Origin: Berghia stephanieae
Lineage: Eukaryota > Mollusca > Gastropoda > Nudibranchia > Aeolidiidae
Assembly (NCBI GenBank): GCA_034508935.3
Contig: CM067444.1
Location: forward strand, 50,496,284 to 50,560,283
DNA: 64,000 nt
Reading direction: 5' to 3'
In this document: in pieces, positions 1 to 63,886 of the stretch
Numbering within the stretch: the first letter of the stretch is position 1
Layout: each line of letters starts with the position of its first letter
Notes under the pieces: generated by a model
What the model was told of the DNA's origin: nothing
Seen by the model: only the letters and a program-made list of their open reading frames with translations
Database searches by the model: none
Made by a program: the position numbers and the translations under genes

Positions 1-2025
1 GAAAGTCAACTCTCGTTTTGAATGTGTCACTGATAGTTGCATTTTTAAACTTGAAATTTATATAACTTATCGTCAATGTTTATGTTGAATTATTATGTTT
101 TCATGTAGAAAAATGATTGTAGTTTCTGAAACAACCAAAAACTGAAATTTGATCATTTTGACCTTTTGACCATTTCCACTTTAAAACCGATTTTCTTCAT
201 TTTCCAAATCCCGACTTAATACCACTTCGAGGCGGAGGGACACATATGTAGTGAATATTGCTCGATATAAAAGCTCACAATTTCTTTCTATTTTTTTTTC
301 TCATTCGGATTGAGAAAATTGTAGCATGTTTTCCTGAGGCTATAGACCTTGCCAATCATCCAACCATTTGTGTAGAATAGTGTTTGTGACTCTTCTTGTC
401 ACTACTGACAAAAGCGAGATAACTAACAGTAATTAAGAAACAACTATGAGCATTTTCAGTGATCTGTGATTGCTTAACAGACATACTTGAATGGAATCAA
501 GAATAAGAAAAATAGTATCAGATATATATCATCGAAAAAGACTCTCAAAAACACGTTCAGGAATCAAATTGGACAAAGTAAAATGTCTAATGTTTAGATA
601 AGAATACAAGAACACGGTTATTCAGGGCATTTATTTTACACTTTTATCACCATTATTATTATATTTAATTTTAATATATTTAAAAAGGCAAATATAATTA
701 TTATCACAGTCAGCTTTGATACGTGCATTGAAAACAAAACCACACAAAGTTCTAAGTTCAAAGGAAAATGATGGGGATCACACAGTTCAAAATCAGAAGA
801 CATTTATTTGAATAGCATATAAGAGTGTGGACTTTGTTGTTTTGTTTTTGTTTTAAAGGGTTTTTAGGCGCTTGGAACACATTTAGATTATATCAGCGCC
901 AAGAAAATGGAAGAAAATGGCTATAAAAAAATTATCGAATTACAATCAAAGCACCCGAGAATAAGTAAGACAAAGGGGAATTGGTTCAAATATGGAAACG
1001 ATCTAGATTCCAAGAGCATACCATCAATATGCTTAGTTTGAGATCATCTAAAAGTCTCATCTAGACAACAGCACAGGATCCCAATAAGAGGAATACACTC
1101 AAAAGTTTACAAGATATGTTCAAAACAAAATATATAACTATCAGTACATAACAGAGAGGTGATTTACAAGCTAAGGACTCCATCAATGGCCAGGATAAAA
1201 CGAAGTAATCCCATTCCGAGACAAAGACAGAAAGCAACTTAGAAAACAGTTATAGGGGATTGAAGACACAAGAAATCTTCTGCCCACCATGGGAGATCAA
1301 AAGATCCCACCCAGATTGTTCACTTTCGGTTGGGAACTGGGTCTAATTCAGAACATTAAGAAACTTTTTTTAAGGAGGCCTGATCCTTTTAGATATTATT
1401 TTTTATTGTTTTTCTTTCGGCTTTGTCAGGCAATGAGCCAAACTTAGCACAAAAACCTAATCAATTTTTCCCCCATATTGGGTCAATTTTCAACTGTAGT
1501 AGCAGTGGCAGGGACACAGAGATATCTGTAAGTACACAATGTCAGACTTCATCGACCCATCAAGAATTAGGTAAATAAAAATAAAATACTTAAGTATTTA
1601 TTAACATTACACATACATTTAAATCCCACATGCACAATTCACTGTGCTTATTACATGTAACAATGCTCTATTCTATTTATCTATCAGCAAGCAATTTGGA
1701 ACCAAAGATCTATTTCATGAAGTACAAGTAACCTGTTAGGCACCATTCATAGACTGGCACACTACAATAAACGTCATTGCATAAAGCTGGCCTACTTGTT
1801 CATATTTGAGTCGATTGGGGTAATATTTATGGGGAGCATTAATCCAAGATTAGACGCTAAAGCACTTTGCTTTCATTGTCATCCAGCTGATTGTTGTCCG
1901 TGCACAATGCTGCTTGGTAATGTAACCAAGACGGATCAGTGCACTGACTGGGTCATCACAACATGACATAAAGTCAGATCACGAATAGAGTGCTTCACAT
2001 ATTTCAATTCCATGTCCTCCTAAAT
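1..2025. other. 3' flank of PYROXD1, no gene seen
   Basis: No coding exon was recognised here on either strand. The stretch holds a dispersed repeat (about 834-1332) and a short member of a palindrome-related repeat family (about 1685-1755), both listed separately. The part next to 2025 should include the PYROXD1 3' untranslated region, read on the minus strand. Several plus-strand TTTATT motifs (for example near 1593) could be minus-strand AATAAA signals, but none stands out enough to fix the transcript end. Confidence 0.5.
834..1332 (+). repeat. Dispersed ~500 bp repeat, copy 1
   Basis: This stretch matches, in opposite orientation, the stretch at about 42588-43134. Shared landmarks in order are a GGCGCTTG..AACACATTT..ATATCAGCGCCA start, an ATTCCAAGAGCA block, a CAGTACATAACAGAGAG block, an AATCCCATTCC-AAGACAAAGACAGAAAGCAA block and a CCCACCCAG end. 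No open reading frame runs through it. It could be a LINE 3' untranslated region, a long SINE or a DNA-transposon derivative; the sequence does not decide. No similarity to a named family was recognised. Confidence 0.65.
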
Positions 2026-17110
<15,085 letters not shown>

Positions 17111-17610
17111 GGCTCGAAAATTTAACTTGAATCAAAAGAAAGAAAGAGAAGTATTCTTTTCCCTAACTTCTGGAAACGAAAGTACTATTCATTTCATTCA
17201 TTTCGCATTATCTTCCCTTGTTTTTGAAGTGATTGTGATTCCAATTTAAAGACTCAAATTCAAAGAAACTAAATTTTTAAAAACCCAAAGGAATGTACCT
17301 TTCATGTCTTGTATTTCCCTTATTTCCCTTATTTAGAGTTATATTTCTCTTTTTTCCTACAAAATAGATATTCTCCATATTAAGAAAAAATAAATGCCAA
17401 ACATATTTACAAATTCATTGAGACAATCAATCAATGAAGACAAGTTTCCGTATCTCGAGACAAATGGAACCGAAACGCGGTTTCTGTTTGTAAACAAATG
17501 TCACGCCCCCTCTTTAAACCAGATTTTATCACTCCTCTAAGAGTCGTGTGTCACAATGATTGAAAAGGAATTATACTCTTTTGTTTTGTCACAAATCTAC
17601 ATGGAATAAG
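17111..17610. promoter_or_regulatory. Shared divergent promoter region of PYROXD1 and hyaluronidase
   Basis: The two start codons (17110 minus, 17611 plus) face away from each other across 500 bases with no recognisable mobile element. The region contains a CACGCCCCC box at about 17501 that could bind KLF/Sp-type factors, and an imperfect palindrome GAAACGCGGTTTC nearby (about 17474). There is no clear TATA box or CpG island. Transcription starts cannot be placed from the sequence. Confidence 0.5.
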
Positions 17611-17975
17611 ATGGAACATTTTGGAATGTGTTTTTTCTTTGTGTCTTTATACTTTTTTTCTTCACTCAAGTATTCTTCCTCAGTTTATACTGACGCCGAC
17701 GGTTGTTCAGCCTCCCCATTACTTCCAAATAGACCTTTTGTTGTGGTTTGGAATCATCCCACCTCCGTATGCGAAGATAAGGGGATTCATCTTGATTTTG
17801 ACAAATGGGGAATTGTGGATAATGCTAGGGATAGATTCTTTGGTCAGCAAATTGCCCTATTTTATCAACTCGGAAAATGGCCTTTTTACGACTCTAAAAA
17901 TCAACCTGTCAATGGAGGACTGCCACAGGTTAGGAATTTCATCTCATCATTATCATCATCAGCATTACTAACACC

Positions 17976-18030
<55 letters not shown>

Positions 18031-19957
18031 ATATATAATGCGGCAATGTGTGTACAGGGTTCGAGTCTCACTCTGAGCGGTGCATAGTTGAATCCTTGAA
18101 AAGCCTCTTAACTCACATTCTCTCGTCGTATTCAGGTGTAAAATGATTGGCCATCAGCAACGTCATGTCTTCTCCTACATGTTAAGTGTTGCTGTTGGCT
18201 AGGGACCTCTTGACAGGCTCAATATCTCAATTAAATGTTCTTGCATTTGACATTAGAAACAAAAAAAAAATTATATTCTTCAATATTAAACTCAAGACAA
18301 TTTGTAACCATAATTATTATTCATTTTCAAGCTGCTTGGCTAAAGTCTGTATCTATTATTCTTCTCTCAACCCAAGCTTTCTAATCTGCAAGCTCATTTG
18401 ACAAAAATTGATGCTGACTTGAAAGCACATGTTTGGAATGCAACATTCAGTGGTTTAGGAGTGATTGATATGGAGTATTGGCGTCCCCTGTATTGGACCA
18501 ATTTTGACTCAAAGTCCATTTATCAACGGCAATCCCAGGATCTGGCTAGGCAGAGGTTTCCGAGTTACAACAAGAGTCAGATTTTGGAGGAGGCCATCAA
18601 AGAGTTCAACAAGGCTGCCAGGTAAATTACTCCGGATACCTTATTAATGTCGCTGTTAAAAAAAACAAAAACAAAAAACTAAATGTCCGCTAAATGTGCT
18701 CAAAGAGTTTTACAAGGGCTACCAAGTCAAGAGCAACACGACCTGGAGGACAGGATAGTAAGGCATGAATACAATTATTTTCAACTGAGTAAACACTGTT
18801 AAATATGCTCATCTTACACCTGAGTGCAATGAAATAATATGAGTAAAGAGCTTTTCCCAAAGAGTCAACTTTGTACGCCACCCCATCCCCCAGGGTTCTA
18901 ATGGAATGAAGCCTCGTTCCGACCACAAAACCACACAAATTCACCCTCAACCCTAATATCACTCTAACTGTTTTCACTTAGAGAGCAATACTGTTATGCG
19001 ATTATTGATTCAATGAAGCTGCATTGTTGATACTTGATACCAGGAACTAGTCTTCTGGTGAAAAGAGGAAGGTCTTTGTCATTGCTGAATGTGTATGCAA
19101 CAAATTACACAAGAAGACATTTTTGTCTCATCACAATTTTAAGGATAATTTCTTTGATTGTAAAGAAATCACGGGGATTCCTACTAAGAAAGAACTAAAG
19201 TTTGACGCATGTCTGATTTCCAATCTCCCCTCAACGTAATAATATTATTTTGTCACACTTTTATAATTTAAAAAAAATGGTTATCATAATGATACATGCT
19301 GTCACTAGTTAAACAACAATTTTTTTTTTTTTTTTTTTTTTTAAACGTCATTCAGAACTGCATTTAACGTTTATTTATGCGTGGAACCAAGTAATAGACA
19401 TTAATTTGGATGTTTTCTAATTGAGATACCATTGTTGTGGAATCATTGAAATATAATCTGTGTTTGTATGAACATAATAATCACTGTATATGATCTACTA
19501 CTGGGGAAAGTTTTCCATAAATCCATATACCCGTTTCATTTTGACCCCAGACAGAAAATATTGCCTAGGTCTATGTATGTATTCAGGTAAGCATGTGATT
19601 GATTCATTGTATTATTAGTGATACTATATAATTTCAGAATACAATTTTTATGTATTATAATTTGATTTTTCATCTAGAGATTTCATGAGCCAGACACTAC
19701 AGAAAGTTTCCACTAAACGGCCACAGGGGAAATGGGGTTACTATCTCTTTCCGCGGTGTTTTGATGCCTCTTGCAACACAACAACTATCAGAAATAATGA
19801 TAGGTATGCTCTTAAAAAATAAACAATGTAAAAATAAAAAGATGATGATGATGATAATGATGATGATGACAATAATAGCAGTAGTAGCGGTGGTGGTAGT
19901 AGTAGTAGTAGCAGCAGCAGTAGCAGCAGCAGCAGTAGTAGTAGTAGTAGTAGTAGT

Positions 19958-20042
<85 letters not shown>

Positions 20043-21070
20043 GTAGATGATGATATGTTTTTAGATAAAATACAGTACAGCTCGCGTACAATGGCTTCGG
20101 TTCCAACAGGATCTTGGCTACAATGGGAAATTTAATAATCCCCATTCTACGGCTTATATAATTCATATAAATCATGCATGGCTATAATGGGAAAATATTT
20201 CTTGGAACATGGTTACAATGGGGGTTTGAGTTGCAAGTTTAGTACCCAGAGATGGTGAAGAGCTCTATGTGAAGCCTGAGGTGAGGACTGTTCGCTACTT
20301 GAGTTTTGAAGTGCACTTAGTGGCTGTCAGTCGTGCAGTTGGAATGGGTGAAAAGCAGAGGAAAAGAGGAAGGTATAATTAACCGGTGCATTGTTCCTAC
20401 CTGCCTTGTGTCCTGAAGTAAATGGAAGAGGGGTTGAGGTTTGGTGATTTGGAGGGGGGGGGGGGGGGGGAAGGGATTACAGGAATAGAAGTGACAGTCA
20501 CATCTGTAATTCGATATTTACTGAAGGAGGTAACTTGAAATGTGTTCCTTGTGTTTGTTTTAAAAAAATTTCCCTCAGTATTGCTTCCCTTCAAAATCTG
20601 TATGTATGGATATAACAGGACTCAGCTACAACAGATTTTTTGCTAGTCCCACTATCCCCGTTGTATCCGAGTTCCACTGTAAATAAATTGTCACATCTGG
20701 CTTCGTATATCAAGGAAAGACTAATATGTAGAACTAAACTCTACATGAAACCATCTTTATTCTCTATAGAATCAGCTGGTTGTTTCAAGAAAGTTCTGCA
20801 TTGTATCCATCAATCTATTTCAAGTTGGCCACGCCAAAATCCAGCATCTCTAATCAAATAAAGCAGACACTTCATGAGGCCTTCAGAGTCAAGGCTAAAT
20901 ACTCATCACAAAATATTCCAGTCGTGCCTTACTCCAAATCACAGGAAGGGCCTTACAAAATGTACCAAGAGGTGAGAGGTGGCGGCTACCATTTTACCTT
21001 ATGCCCTTTTTTAGATTTGATTTCGATATATATTCAAATCATATGACATGATTCACATTAATATTAATCG

Positions 21071-21141
<71 letters not shown>

Positions 21142-22575
21142 GTGTTATTTGACATCGAAGTGTTATTTGACATCCGAGTCATGCATGCACATGTTGAGAA
21201 TGAGCTACCCTCAACTTCTGTTGTGGGATTGCATCAACATGGGGGTAGGGCTAAACAGTTGTCTGAAGACAGGGACTTATCATGATGCTTAGGGATGAAA
21301 TGTGGCAAACAATGAACAATCTGAATGTAAACCCTTCATCCACATAACAAAACAAAGAACTTGTCTAAACAAATAAACAGAATGTAGTTTGCATTCCCTG
21401 TTGGATGGAGTCTGAATGAAACAAAAGCCTGGTGTGCCGAGAGGAATGTGTGATACTTCATACATATTTGTAGGTCTGATGTTATGAGCTAATTGTTGTA
21501 ATGGAAATTAAAATCCAAAGCAAAATATTGCCCCTTACAACAATGTTTTAAAAAATCCCATAATTATGCAATGATATCAGACTTGCTAATAAGACGTGCA
21601 TGTTTTGGGGGGTAGGTCAGTGTGCAGGGAGATGAAAAACTTCAAGGAATATATATATAATTTTTTGGTATGAAAAAATAATTGATAAGTACCCTTATAA
21701 GAATAATTATTATTGTAAATTCTATTTATCTCACCAATCTCTTTTTATTTTTCTTTGCTTTTGAATGTTGTTTATAATTAATTATGCCTGTAAAAAGTGA
21801 ATCATGGATAGAGTCAACAAATTGGATAAAGTGGAAAAAAATTCTTTGATTGTTCTGGCAGATGGATTTGTCACTGGCTGTGCTCCAACCAGCCAACATG
21901 GGATCCTCTGGTGTGGTTATCTGGGGAAGTTCCAGTGACGCTAGAGCCAAGAATGAGTGTCTGGTCCTCCAGGATTACATAAACAATGTGTTTGGTCCCT
22001 TCTCCAGGAATGTGACCAATTTCTTTGGGAATTGTTCTCAGCAGCTTTGTGGAGGCCAAGGCCGGTGTGTCAGGAAAGACTATGAAAGGAGATATCAGGA
22101 ACATTTACGTGAAAGTGGTCGCCGTCATTGTCTGTTGCCAGATGATATACTTTTTAATGAAAGGAAAGAAAAAGCTGCATGTAATAACGTATTTGACATA
22201 TCTAGGAAAAAGAACAAAACAGTGATTGAAGAAAAGAACAAGGTTTTGGGTTTTTTGGATCATATAAAAATAAAATTCCAAAGTCAGTTTAAGCTGTCTG
22301 ATGAACTGAGTAAAGATTCACTGAAATTGTCAAAATCTGTAATTAACTTTTCAGTGAAATCTTTCAAAGGCAATGAAGTTGGCAATATATTTTCATCAGA
22401 AAAGGATAGTCATAATCCTGTCAATTCTAACCTTGGTGACAGCTCTGACTCTAACTCGAACCTTAATCCTATTCCTCCCATCAACACTTTCACTCCTGAC
22501 TATGACTTTGACGACTATGTGTGCAAATGTTATCCAGGATACACAGGGATTCATTGTGAACACAAAAGGGTCTAA
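17611..22575 (+). CDS. Hyaluronidase, glycosyl hydrolase family 56
   Basis: Five coding exons: 17611-17928, 18377-18621, 19678-19803, 20770-20971, 21862-22575; about 534 residues, all phases consistent. It hydrolyses hyaluronan (or chondroitin) beta-1,4 bonds, probably secreted or lysosomal. The start MEHFGMCFFFVSLYFF is a hydrophobic signal peptide. RPFVVVWNHPTSVCE opens the family fold. FSGLGVIDMEYWRPLYW holds the catalytic pair (D137, E139; DxE as in human HYAL1 D129/E131). GKWGYYLFPRCFDASCN, WLFQESSALYPSIY and SSGVVIWGSSSDA continue the family order. The C-terminal EGF-like module (CSQQLCGGQGRCV ... YVCKCYPGYTGIHCEH) is split by about 150 residues rich in Ser, Asn, Lys and Asp, far longer than the roughly 45 in vertebrate HYALs. 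An AATAAA lies at 22725. Exact paralogue (HYAL1-4, SPAM1) cannot be named. Confidence 0.95.
17977..18027. repeat. (TA)n microsatellite
   Basis: About 25 TA units lie in hyaluronidase intron 1, directly followed by a SINE A copy. Confidence 0.9.
18038..18222 (+). mobile_element. SINE family A, partial
   Basis: The copy keeps the B-box part (GGGTTCGAGTCTCACTCTGAG), the body (TCTCGTCGTATTCAGGTGTA) and GTTGCTGTTGGCTAGGGACC. The A-box region is replaced by TA-repeat-like sequence and the GCGCTATATAAAAGCT tail is gone. It lies in hyaluronidase intron 1. Confidence 0.8.
18682..18935 (-). mobile_element. SINE family A, partial
   Basis: The minus-strand copy starts from the tail (AAATGTGCTCAAAGAGTTTT on the plus strand) through the GAGTAAAGAGCTTTTCCCAA region. 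The tRNA-like head is degraded. It lies in hyaluronidase intron 2, 60 bases after exon 2. Confidence 0.75.
19842..20048. repeat. Compound (GAT)n/(AGT)n/(AGC)n microsatellite
   Basis: About 200 bases of trinucleotide units that switch repeatedly between GAT, AGT and AGC lie in hyaluronidase intron 3, 38 bases past the exon 3 donor. Long open frames in several phases (poly-Val/Ala plus, poly-Leu minus) come only from the repeat. Confidence 0.95.
20071..20681. mobile_element. Pogo/Tigger-like non-autonomous DNA transposon
   Basis: The element runs from CAGTACAGCTCGCGTACAAT (20073) to the complement of CAGTGGAACTCGGATACAAC (ending 20679), flanked by TA on both sides. The ends agree at most positions over about 22 bases. 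CAGT ends, TA target duplication and the 'ACTCGGATACAACGG' style of end are typical of the pogo/Tigger group of Tc1-mariner elements. No transposase frame lies inside the roughly 607 bp, so it would need a helper. It sits in hyaluronidase intron 3. Confidence 0.65.
21073..21138. repeat. (TA)n microsatellite
   Basis: About 33 TA units lie in hyaluronidase intron 4, about 100 bases past the exon 4 donor. Confidence 0.95.
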
Positions 22576-23902
22576 ATCAAGCCTTTGCAGACAGTGTTTA
22601 ACTATAAGCTAACTTAATAGTGAACTATCTTCCCCCTTGAGGGCAGTGATTGAGGTGTGACCCTGGCTTTAATGACCAAAGCCCAGGTGCATCATAATTA
22701 TTGCCCCCTTAGTGAAAACAGTTAAATAAAGAAAGATATGATCTGAAAGAAATTCTCACTATGAAATAGCAGATTAGATTTTTAAAAAGAGAGTGCAAGA
22801 CTTAATCTTACATAATGTATGTTGTTAGGGACAATATCTACTAGAATACTTAATTCATAAACTCAAAAGACAGACACAGACGAAGATGAAAAAAAAAGAA
22901 GAATTTAATAGGATTTATATTTTGAAGGAATTGTAGAGAACTGAAATAGAGAAGAAAAAAAAAAGCATGGAGGTTGTTTGTAGATGCCATATGTTCCATT
23001 AAGGGCTAATAATGTATTATGGGTAATGTTTATGCTTGAATTACATATATATGTATACGCTCAAATTCATACACAAGCGTGATAACTACTATGAAGTGAT
23101 AAATAAAATTTTCATCAAAGCAAATAATATTCTTGTGCGAAGGCCTGCAGTTCTCATCGTATTTTTAGATGAAATATTTTGTATATAAACAAAGTTTAAT
23201 ATTTCATATTTTTATTTTGAAGCATGAGACTATGTAATTTGTTTGTGCATGAGTCAATTTACCATGATTGAAATTTTCATGTCCAATTTTCTTTACTGAA
23301 GCATTATTTGGGCGATTTGCTTCTCATTTTGGGAAGGTTTTTGATAAAAATGAATAAGACAAATGTGTTTTTGCTCTCTTTATCCATTTTTTCTCCACAT
23401 CTATCGTGCCATTTTAGATTGTTTACTTTTTTTTAAAAATTGCGGGCCAAATGTAAGTGATCAATTTTCCAAACCTTTTTACTTGAAAAAAACGTGTGAT
23501 ATATTCAACATTTTTCAAATTACAACATAATCTTTACAAACATGTAGTTTCCTCTAGATTGTTTTAACTTTTACTTATCATTTTGATTAACTTATTTTAA
23601 ACAATTTTTAAATGCCTGTTTTAAAGCAATATTATTATAATCATCATCATCATCGTCACCACAAGGAACATTTTCACACGTTAAAAAAAAGTCTTAAATG
23701 ATTATTTAGTTGAACATGTTGAACAGCAAGACTCTTGTCATATTATTATGTAGTGCCATGAGTTATTGCAAGATTATTTTATTGCTTTCGCCATTACAGC
23801 AGTTAGGCACTGATGATGAGGGGGTCAGGATCAAAACTTATTATGCCACACAGAAATGAATACGTATGATAAATGACTATATAGCAATTATTAATAACAT
23901 TA

Positions 23903-24089
23903 TACAGTGGAATCCTGATAAAGCCAACACCGCCGGACCAGAAATATTAACTGACTTTAAGCAAGGTTGACATAGTCTGTTATGATTGGGCATACTTAGA
24001 TAAATAACAGAAAATTTGGGACCAACAAGAGGTGTTCACTTTAATCAGAAGTTGATTAGAAGAGTTGATTTTATGTGGATTCCACTGTA
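23903..24089. mobile_element. Short pogo/Tigger-like MITE
   Basis: It is bounded by TA and the perfect inverted ends CAGTGGAATCC (23905 onward) and GGATTCCACTG (ending 24087); agreement continues less exactly inward (ATAAAGCCAAC against ATAAAATCAAC). About 183 bp without coding capacity. It has the same CAGT/TA signature as the 20071-20681 element but a different interior. Confidence 0.75.
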
Positions 24090-24328
24090 CATTTAATGTT
24101 TTTATCTTAGCACTATTTAAACTTAAAATCATTGTATCCTTATCGAATTTTATTCCATTTTACTTTAGCCCTCTTTAGAGTTAAAAATTACTTCTTAGTC
24201 AGTTTGTGTGTTCTTTTGACTTTGTACCTTTTTATCATGACTTCCTCACATGTTGTAAATAAATTATATTTTTATCTCAACAATTATATGTAACAAGAAA
24301 TTGTCAAAACTATACTAATGCATTTAAT

Positions 24329-24675
24329 GTGCGGCTATGTGGTCTAGTGGTATGACATTCACTTTGGATCGGAAGGTCCTAGGTTCAAGTCCCACTCTGA
24401 GCAGCGCTTAGTTGACTCCTTGGAAAAGGCTCTATACTCACATCTCTCACTGTACTCAGGTGTAAAATGAGTACCTGGTAAACCTATTGTTTATGTAATC
24501 CTGGAGGACCAGACACTCATTCTTAACAGCGTTGTCTATATTGGAAAATAAATTGTAATATCACCTAACAGGTGTCATGATTCGTCCTACATGTTAAGTG
24601 TTGCTGTTGGCTAGGGACCCCGTGTAAAACGCTTTGAGCACATTTAGTGACTATTGCCCTATATAAAAGCTCAAA
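24329..24675 (+). mobile_element. SINE family A, full-length
   Basis: A complete plus-strand copy: head GTGCGGCTATGTGGTCTAGT then GGTCCTAGGTTCAAGTCCC, body CTCACTGTACTCAGGTGTA, and tail AACGCTTTGAGCACATTTAG then CCTATATAAAAGCTC. It carries an extra insert of about 40 bases (TATTGTTTATGTAATCCTGG and following) absent from the other copies. Confidence 0.9.
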
Positions 24676-25294
24676 TTAAGTTAAAGCTCAAGCTCTAATT
24701 AATTTGACAAAACATGTTGAATAGATATTATTATATATTTTTATTGAGTGTTATAATTATTCCATGACAATAATTTCATCCAGTTTTATTGTCTCTATTA
24801 GTGACCTTTAAAAGTACTATCATAGGCTTGAATTTTGATAGGATTCTTTCAATTTTTGTCCGTTCTGCTTTCACATCTTTTCTGTGGTTTGTACTGTGTG
24901 AAGATGTAAGTACAAGTATGCAGAACTTCGCATATTTCGAAATCTTAAAACACGCCATATAAGAGAGTAAAGGTATTTATACCATGGAATTTGTAGCACC
25001 CCTATCCCCAATGACACTGGGTTTTTTTGTTTGTGTATTAAGTAGATTTATAACTAGTAAAACAGTGATATATTACTTCAGACAGAAGCTGCACCTATTC
25101 AAAAACATATATGAAACGAATGAAAAAAAATATTCCACATAATGTGCCTGTAAAGTCATGTAAAGAATAATACAACAATTATCCTGTCTGTACTCTTTGC
25201 TCGTGTTCCTTATTTTCATTTATTGCATATGTGGGTGAAAAGTGAGAAGACATGGCTACCTAATATTTGTCTGTGGGCTGGAAAGATTTTTGTT

Positions 25295-25528
25295 GGGGCT
25301 GTGGTGGCCGAGTGGTTAAGGCATTGCACTGTGATCCGAAAGGTCCCAGGTTCGAGCCCTGTTTCAGGCACTTTCTTTTTTTTCATTGGGCAAGATTATT
25401 AACCCCAATTTGCTCACTTGGACAACATGGGTGATTCCTGTTTGCTGGATTATCTACATTCCTTTATGGAATGCCTAGACGATGGGATCTTATGATGCCG
25501 TGGTGGAAGGGTGTAATTTAAAAAGAAT
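25295..25528 (+). mobile_element. SINE family B, copy 2 (tRNA-Leu/Ser-like head)
   Basis: The head GGCTGTGGTGGCCGAGTGGT (A box TGGCCGAGTGGTTAAGG) and GGTTCGAGCCC (B box) looks like a tRNA for Leu or Ser, but the acceptor stem is not closed and a SINE body follows (GGGCAAGATTATTAACCCC, GGAATGCCTAGACGATGGGA, GCCGTGGTGGAAGGGTG). The minus-strand relative at 12644-12832 shares this body. It is therefore a mobile element, not a tRNA gene. Confidence 0.8.
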
Positions 25529-27313
25529 TGTGGTTGCCGATCAGGGGTGGGGGATGGGGAGTTGAGTGGGACATGGAATGTATCCCATCATATCACTGAT
25601 TCTCCTCTATATATAACTTTTTGGATCAAATTAATATCAGGGTCACTTGCTGTCTAAATTTATAGAAATTGTCTCCAGCCTTATGACAGCTCCACAGTCT
25701 GAGAGATGTAATTGTACGATGTTTTTGTGTGGTTGGACTCGTTCATTTTTAAGGCAACTAAAATTGTTTGCAAATTGAGAACACAGATAACTTATCAATA
25801 ACGATAAGATGGTATTTACAGGTTCAGGAAACAGATTGCATAATACCATTTTGAATGCTGCTATGGAATGGAATTTGATAAATCTGTAACAATTTCACAG
25901 CAGCATTTTTTGTTTGTTATTCCATATTCATCTCGCTCACCAAATAATTTCAAACAAAAGTGAATTTGATAGAAATACAATTTTATTATTCCTAAATTAC
26001 AAAAGGTATAGCATACACTTTGTGTTGTTAGCTTTACACAACGGCATATGAGCTATATATTATATTGTAATATGTTTATTATATATCAAAAAACTAAAAA
26101 ATATAAGGAAGGTAATAATAATACTGACACTGGTATGACATTATATGAACTAGGACAAGGGTATAAGTTGTTATCATAATCTCATTTAAAAATCACTGAT
26201 TGGATTCTCTGTAGACATTAAATAATACAAATGTTTTGTCTACGATGTAAGGACACTTCAATATAAATGATTGAAAATGGTGGATCCAAAAGGATAAGGC
26301 ACTGGTTAACATTACAATTGGAAGAAAGAGCAGCTCATATGTCATCACTGGTAACTGAAATGTTGATATTTTTACAACAGCACTCCAAAGAAAAGCTTTC
26401 CATTCTTACTCACTTGTCTACGCATGCAAACATATTTACATCTTTTCTCTTTCTCTCCCAGTCTATCTACATGAGTGAAAACATAAAAAAAAATATTAAT
26501 ATTAAATACTCTTCAATCAAAGCAGTTGCTCATACTCTTCCAAACAATTGTGCGTCAACAAATCATCATGACTGTCAACGGCACCCGATTCAATTGGTTT
26601 CTGCTGCCTTTAATGAGTTAATAATGCTCATTAGAAAAACGAACTATATATTTTTTAGCGTTGATATAAATTTAGAGTATAAATAATACAAAATTCAATT
26701 TAATTGACTATGAATCTCAAAAGATAAAAGTGGAAAAGTTGGCATGAAAAACTTGTTAGTTAATGAAATTCTGTTCTTCTCAAGAATAGCTAGTGTATGC
26801 GATGTTTTATTATCCTAGAAATCTTGAGATTACATTTGATTTTATCGTAGACAATTAATATGATAAACATACTTGATAATCATTTTTAAGCATAAATTTA
26901 AACTATGGAAGACGTCTAGAATTTTCCATTTAAAAAATCGAAATAGAAGGGAATGAAGAGTACTACAGCTGTGACTAGAGACATTTTAATGGAATAAAAA
27001 GTTAGAATATGGGTCACCATATTTAGTTGCGTGATGTATACAAGCTTTAGCCGAATGAATTTCATGTGGCATTTGTTTTATGGTGTCAATTTCATGTTGA
27101 TATTTTCTAGTTGTCATCCATGGTTTGACATCATACATCATGACAAACCTTTGTATTTACATAGAAATTTTAATCCAAAGAAGTAACAATATTTCAATTT
27201 GGAGACAAGAATTTACAAACAAAAGTATTGACAAATTTGACTGTACAAAAAATTAAATTATACAATATCTTAAACCAGGAATTATTAATAAGTTTCTCTA
27301 AATAGATCCAGAC

Positions 27314-63886
<36,573 letters not shown>

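Larger units (their letters stand above)
22576..27313. other. Convergent intergenic region between hyaluronidase and the kielin-like gene
   Basis: This stretch holds the 3' UTRs of both genes (AATAAA for hyaluronidase at 22725, other candidates near 23102 and 24259), a MITE (23903-24089), a SINE A (24329-24675) and a SINE B (25295-25528). The longest plus-strand frame (26267-26686) has no recognisable domain and lies antisense to the likely kielin-like 3' UTR. No further gene was recognised. Confidence 0.6.

Noticed and set aside
17560-17610. Upstream start of hyaluronidase at 17560
   Set aside because: The codon there is TTG; the first in-frame ATG, 17611, begins a good signal peptide.
19741-20175. 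Poly-Leu and poly-Val/Ala open frames
   Set aside because: Compound trinucleotide repeat in hyaluronidase intron 3; only the first bases belong to exon 3.
25297-25372. Possible tRNA-Leu or tRNA-Ser gene
   Set aside because: A and B boxes are good, but the acceptor stem does not close and the sequence runs into a body also present at 12644-12832; it is SINE family B.
26267-26686. 139-residue plus-strand open frame
   Set aside because: No recognisable domain, low-complexity AT-driven composition, and antisense to the likely 3' UTR of the kielin-like gene.
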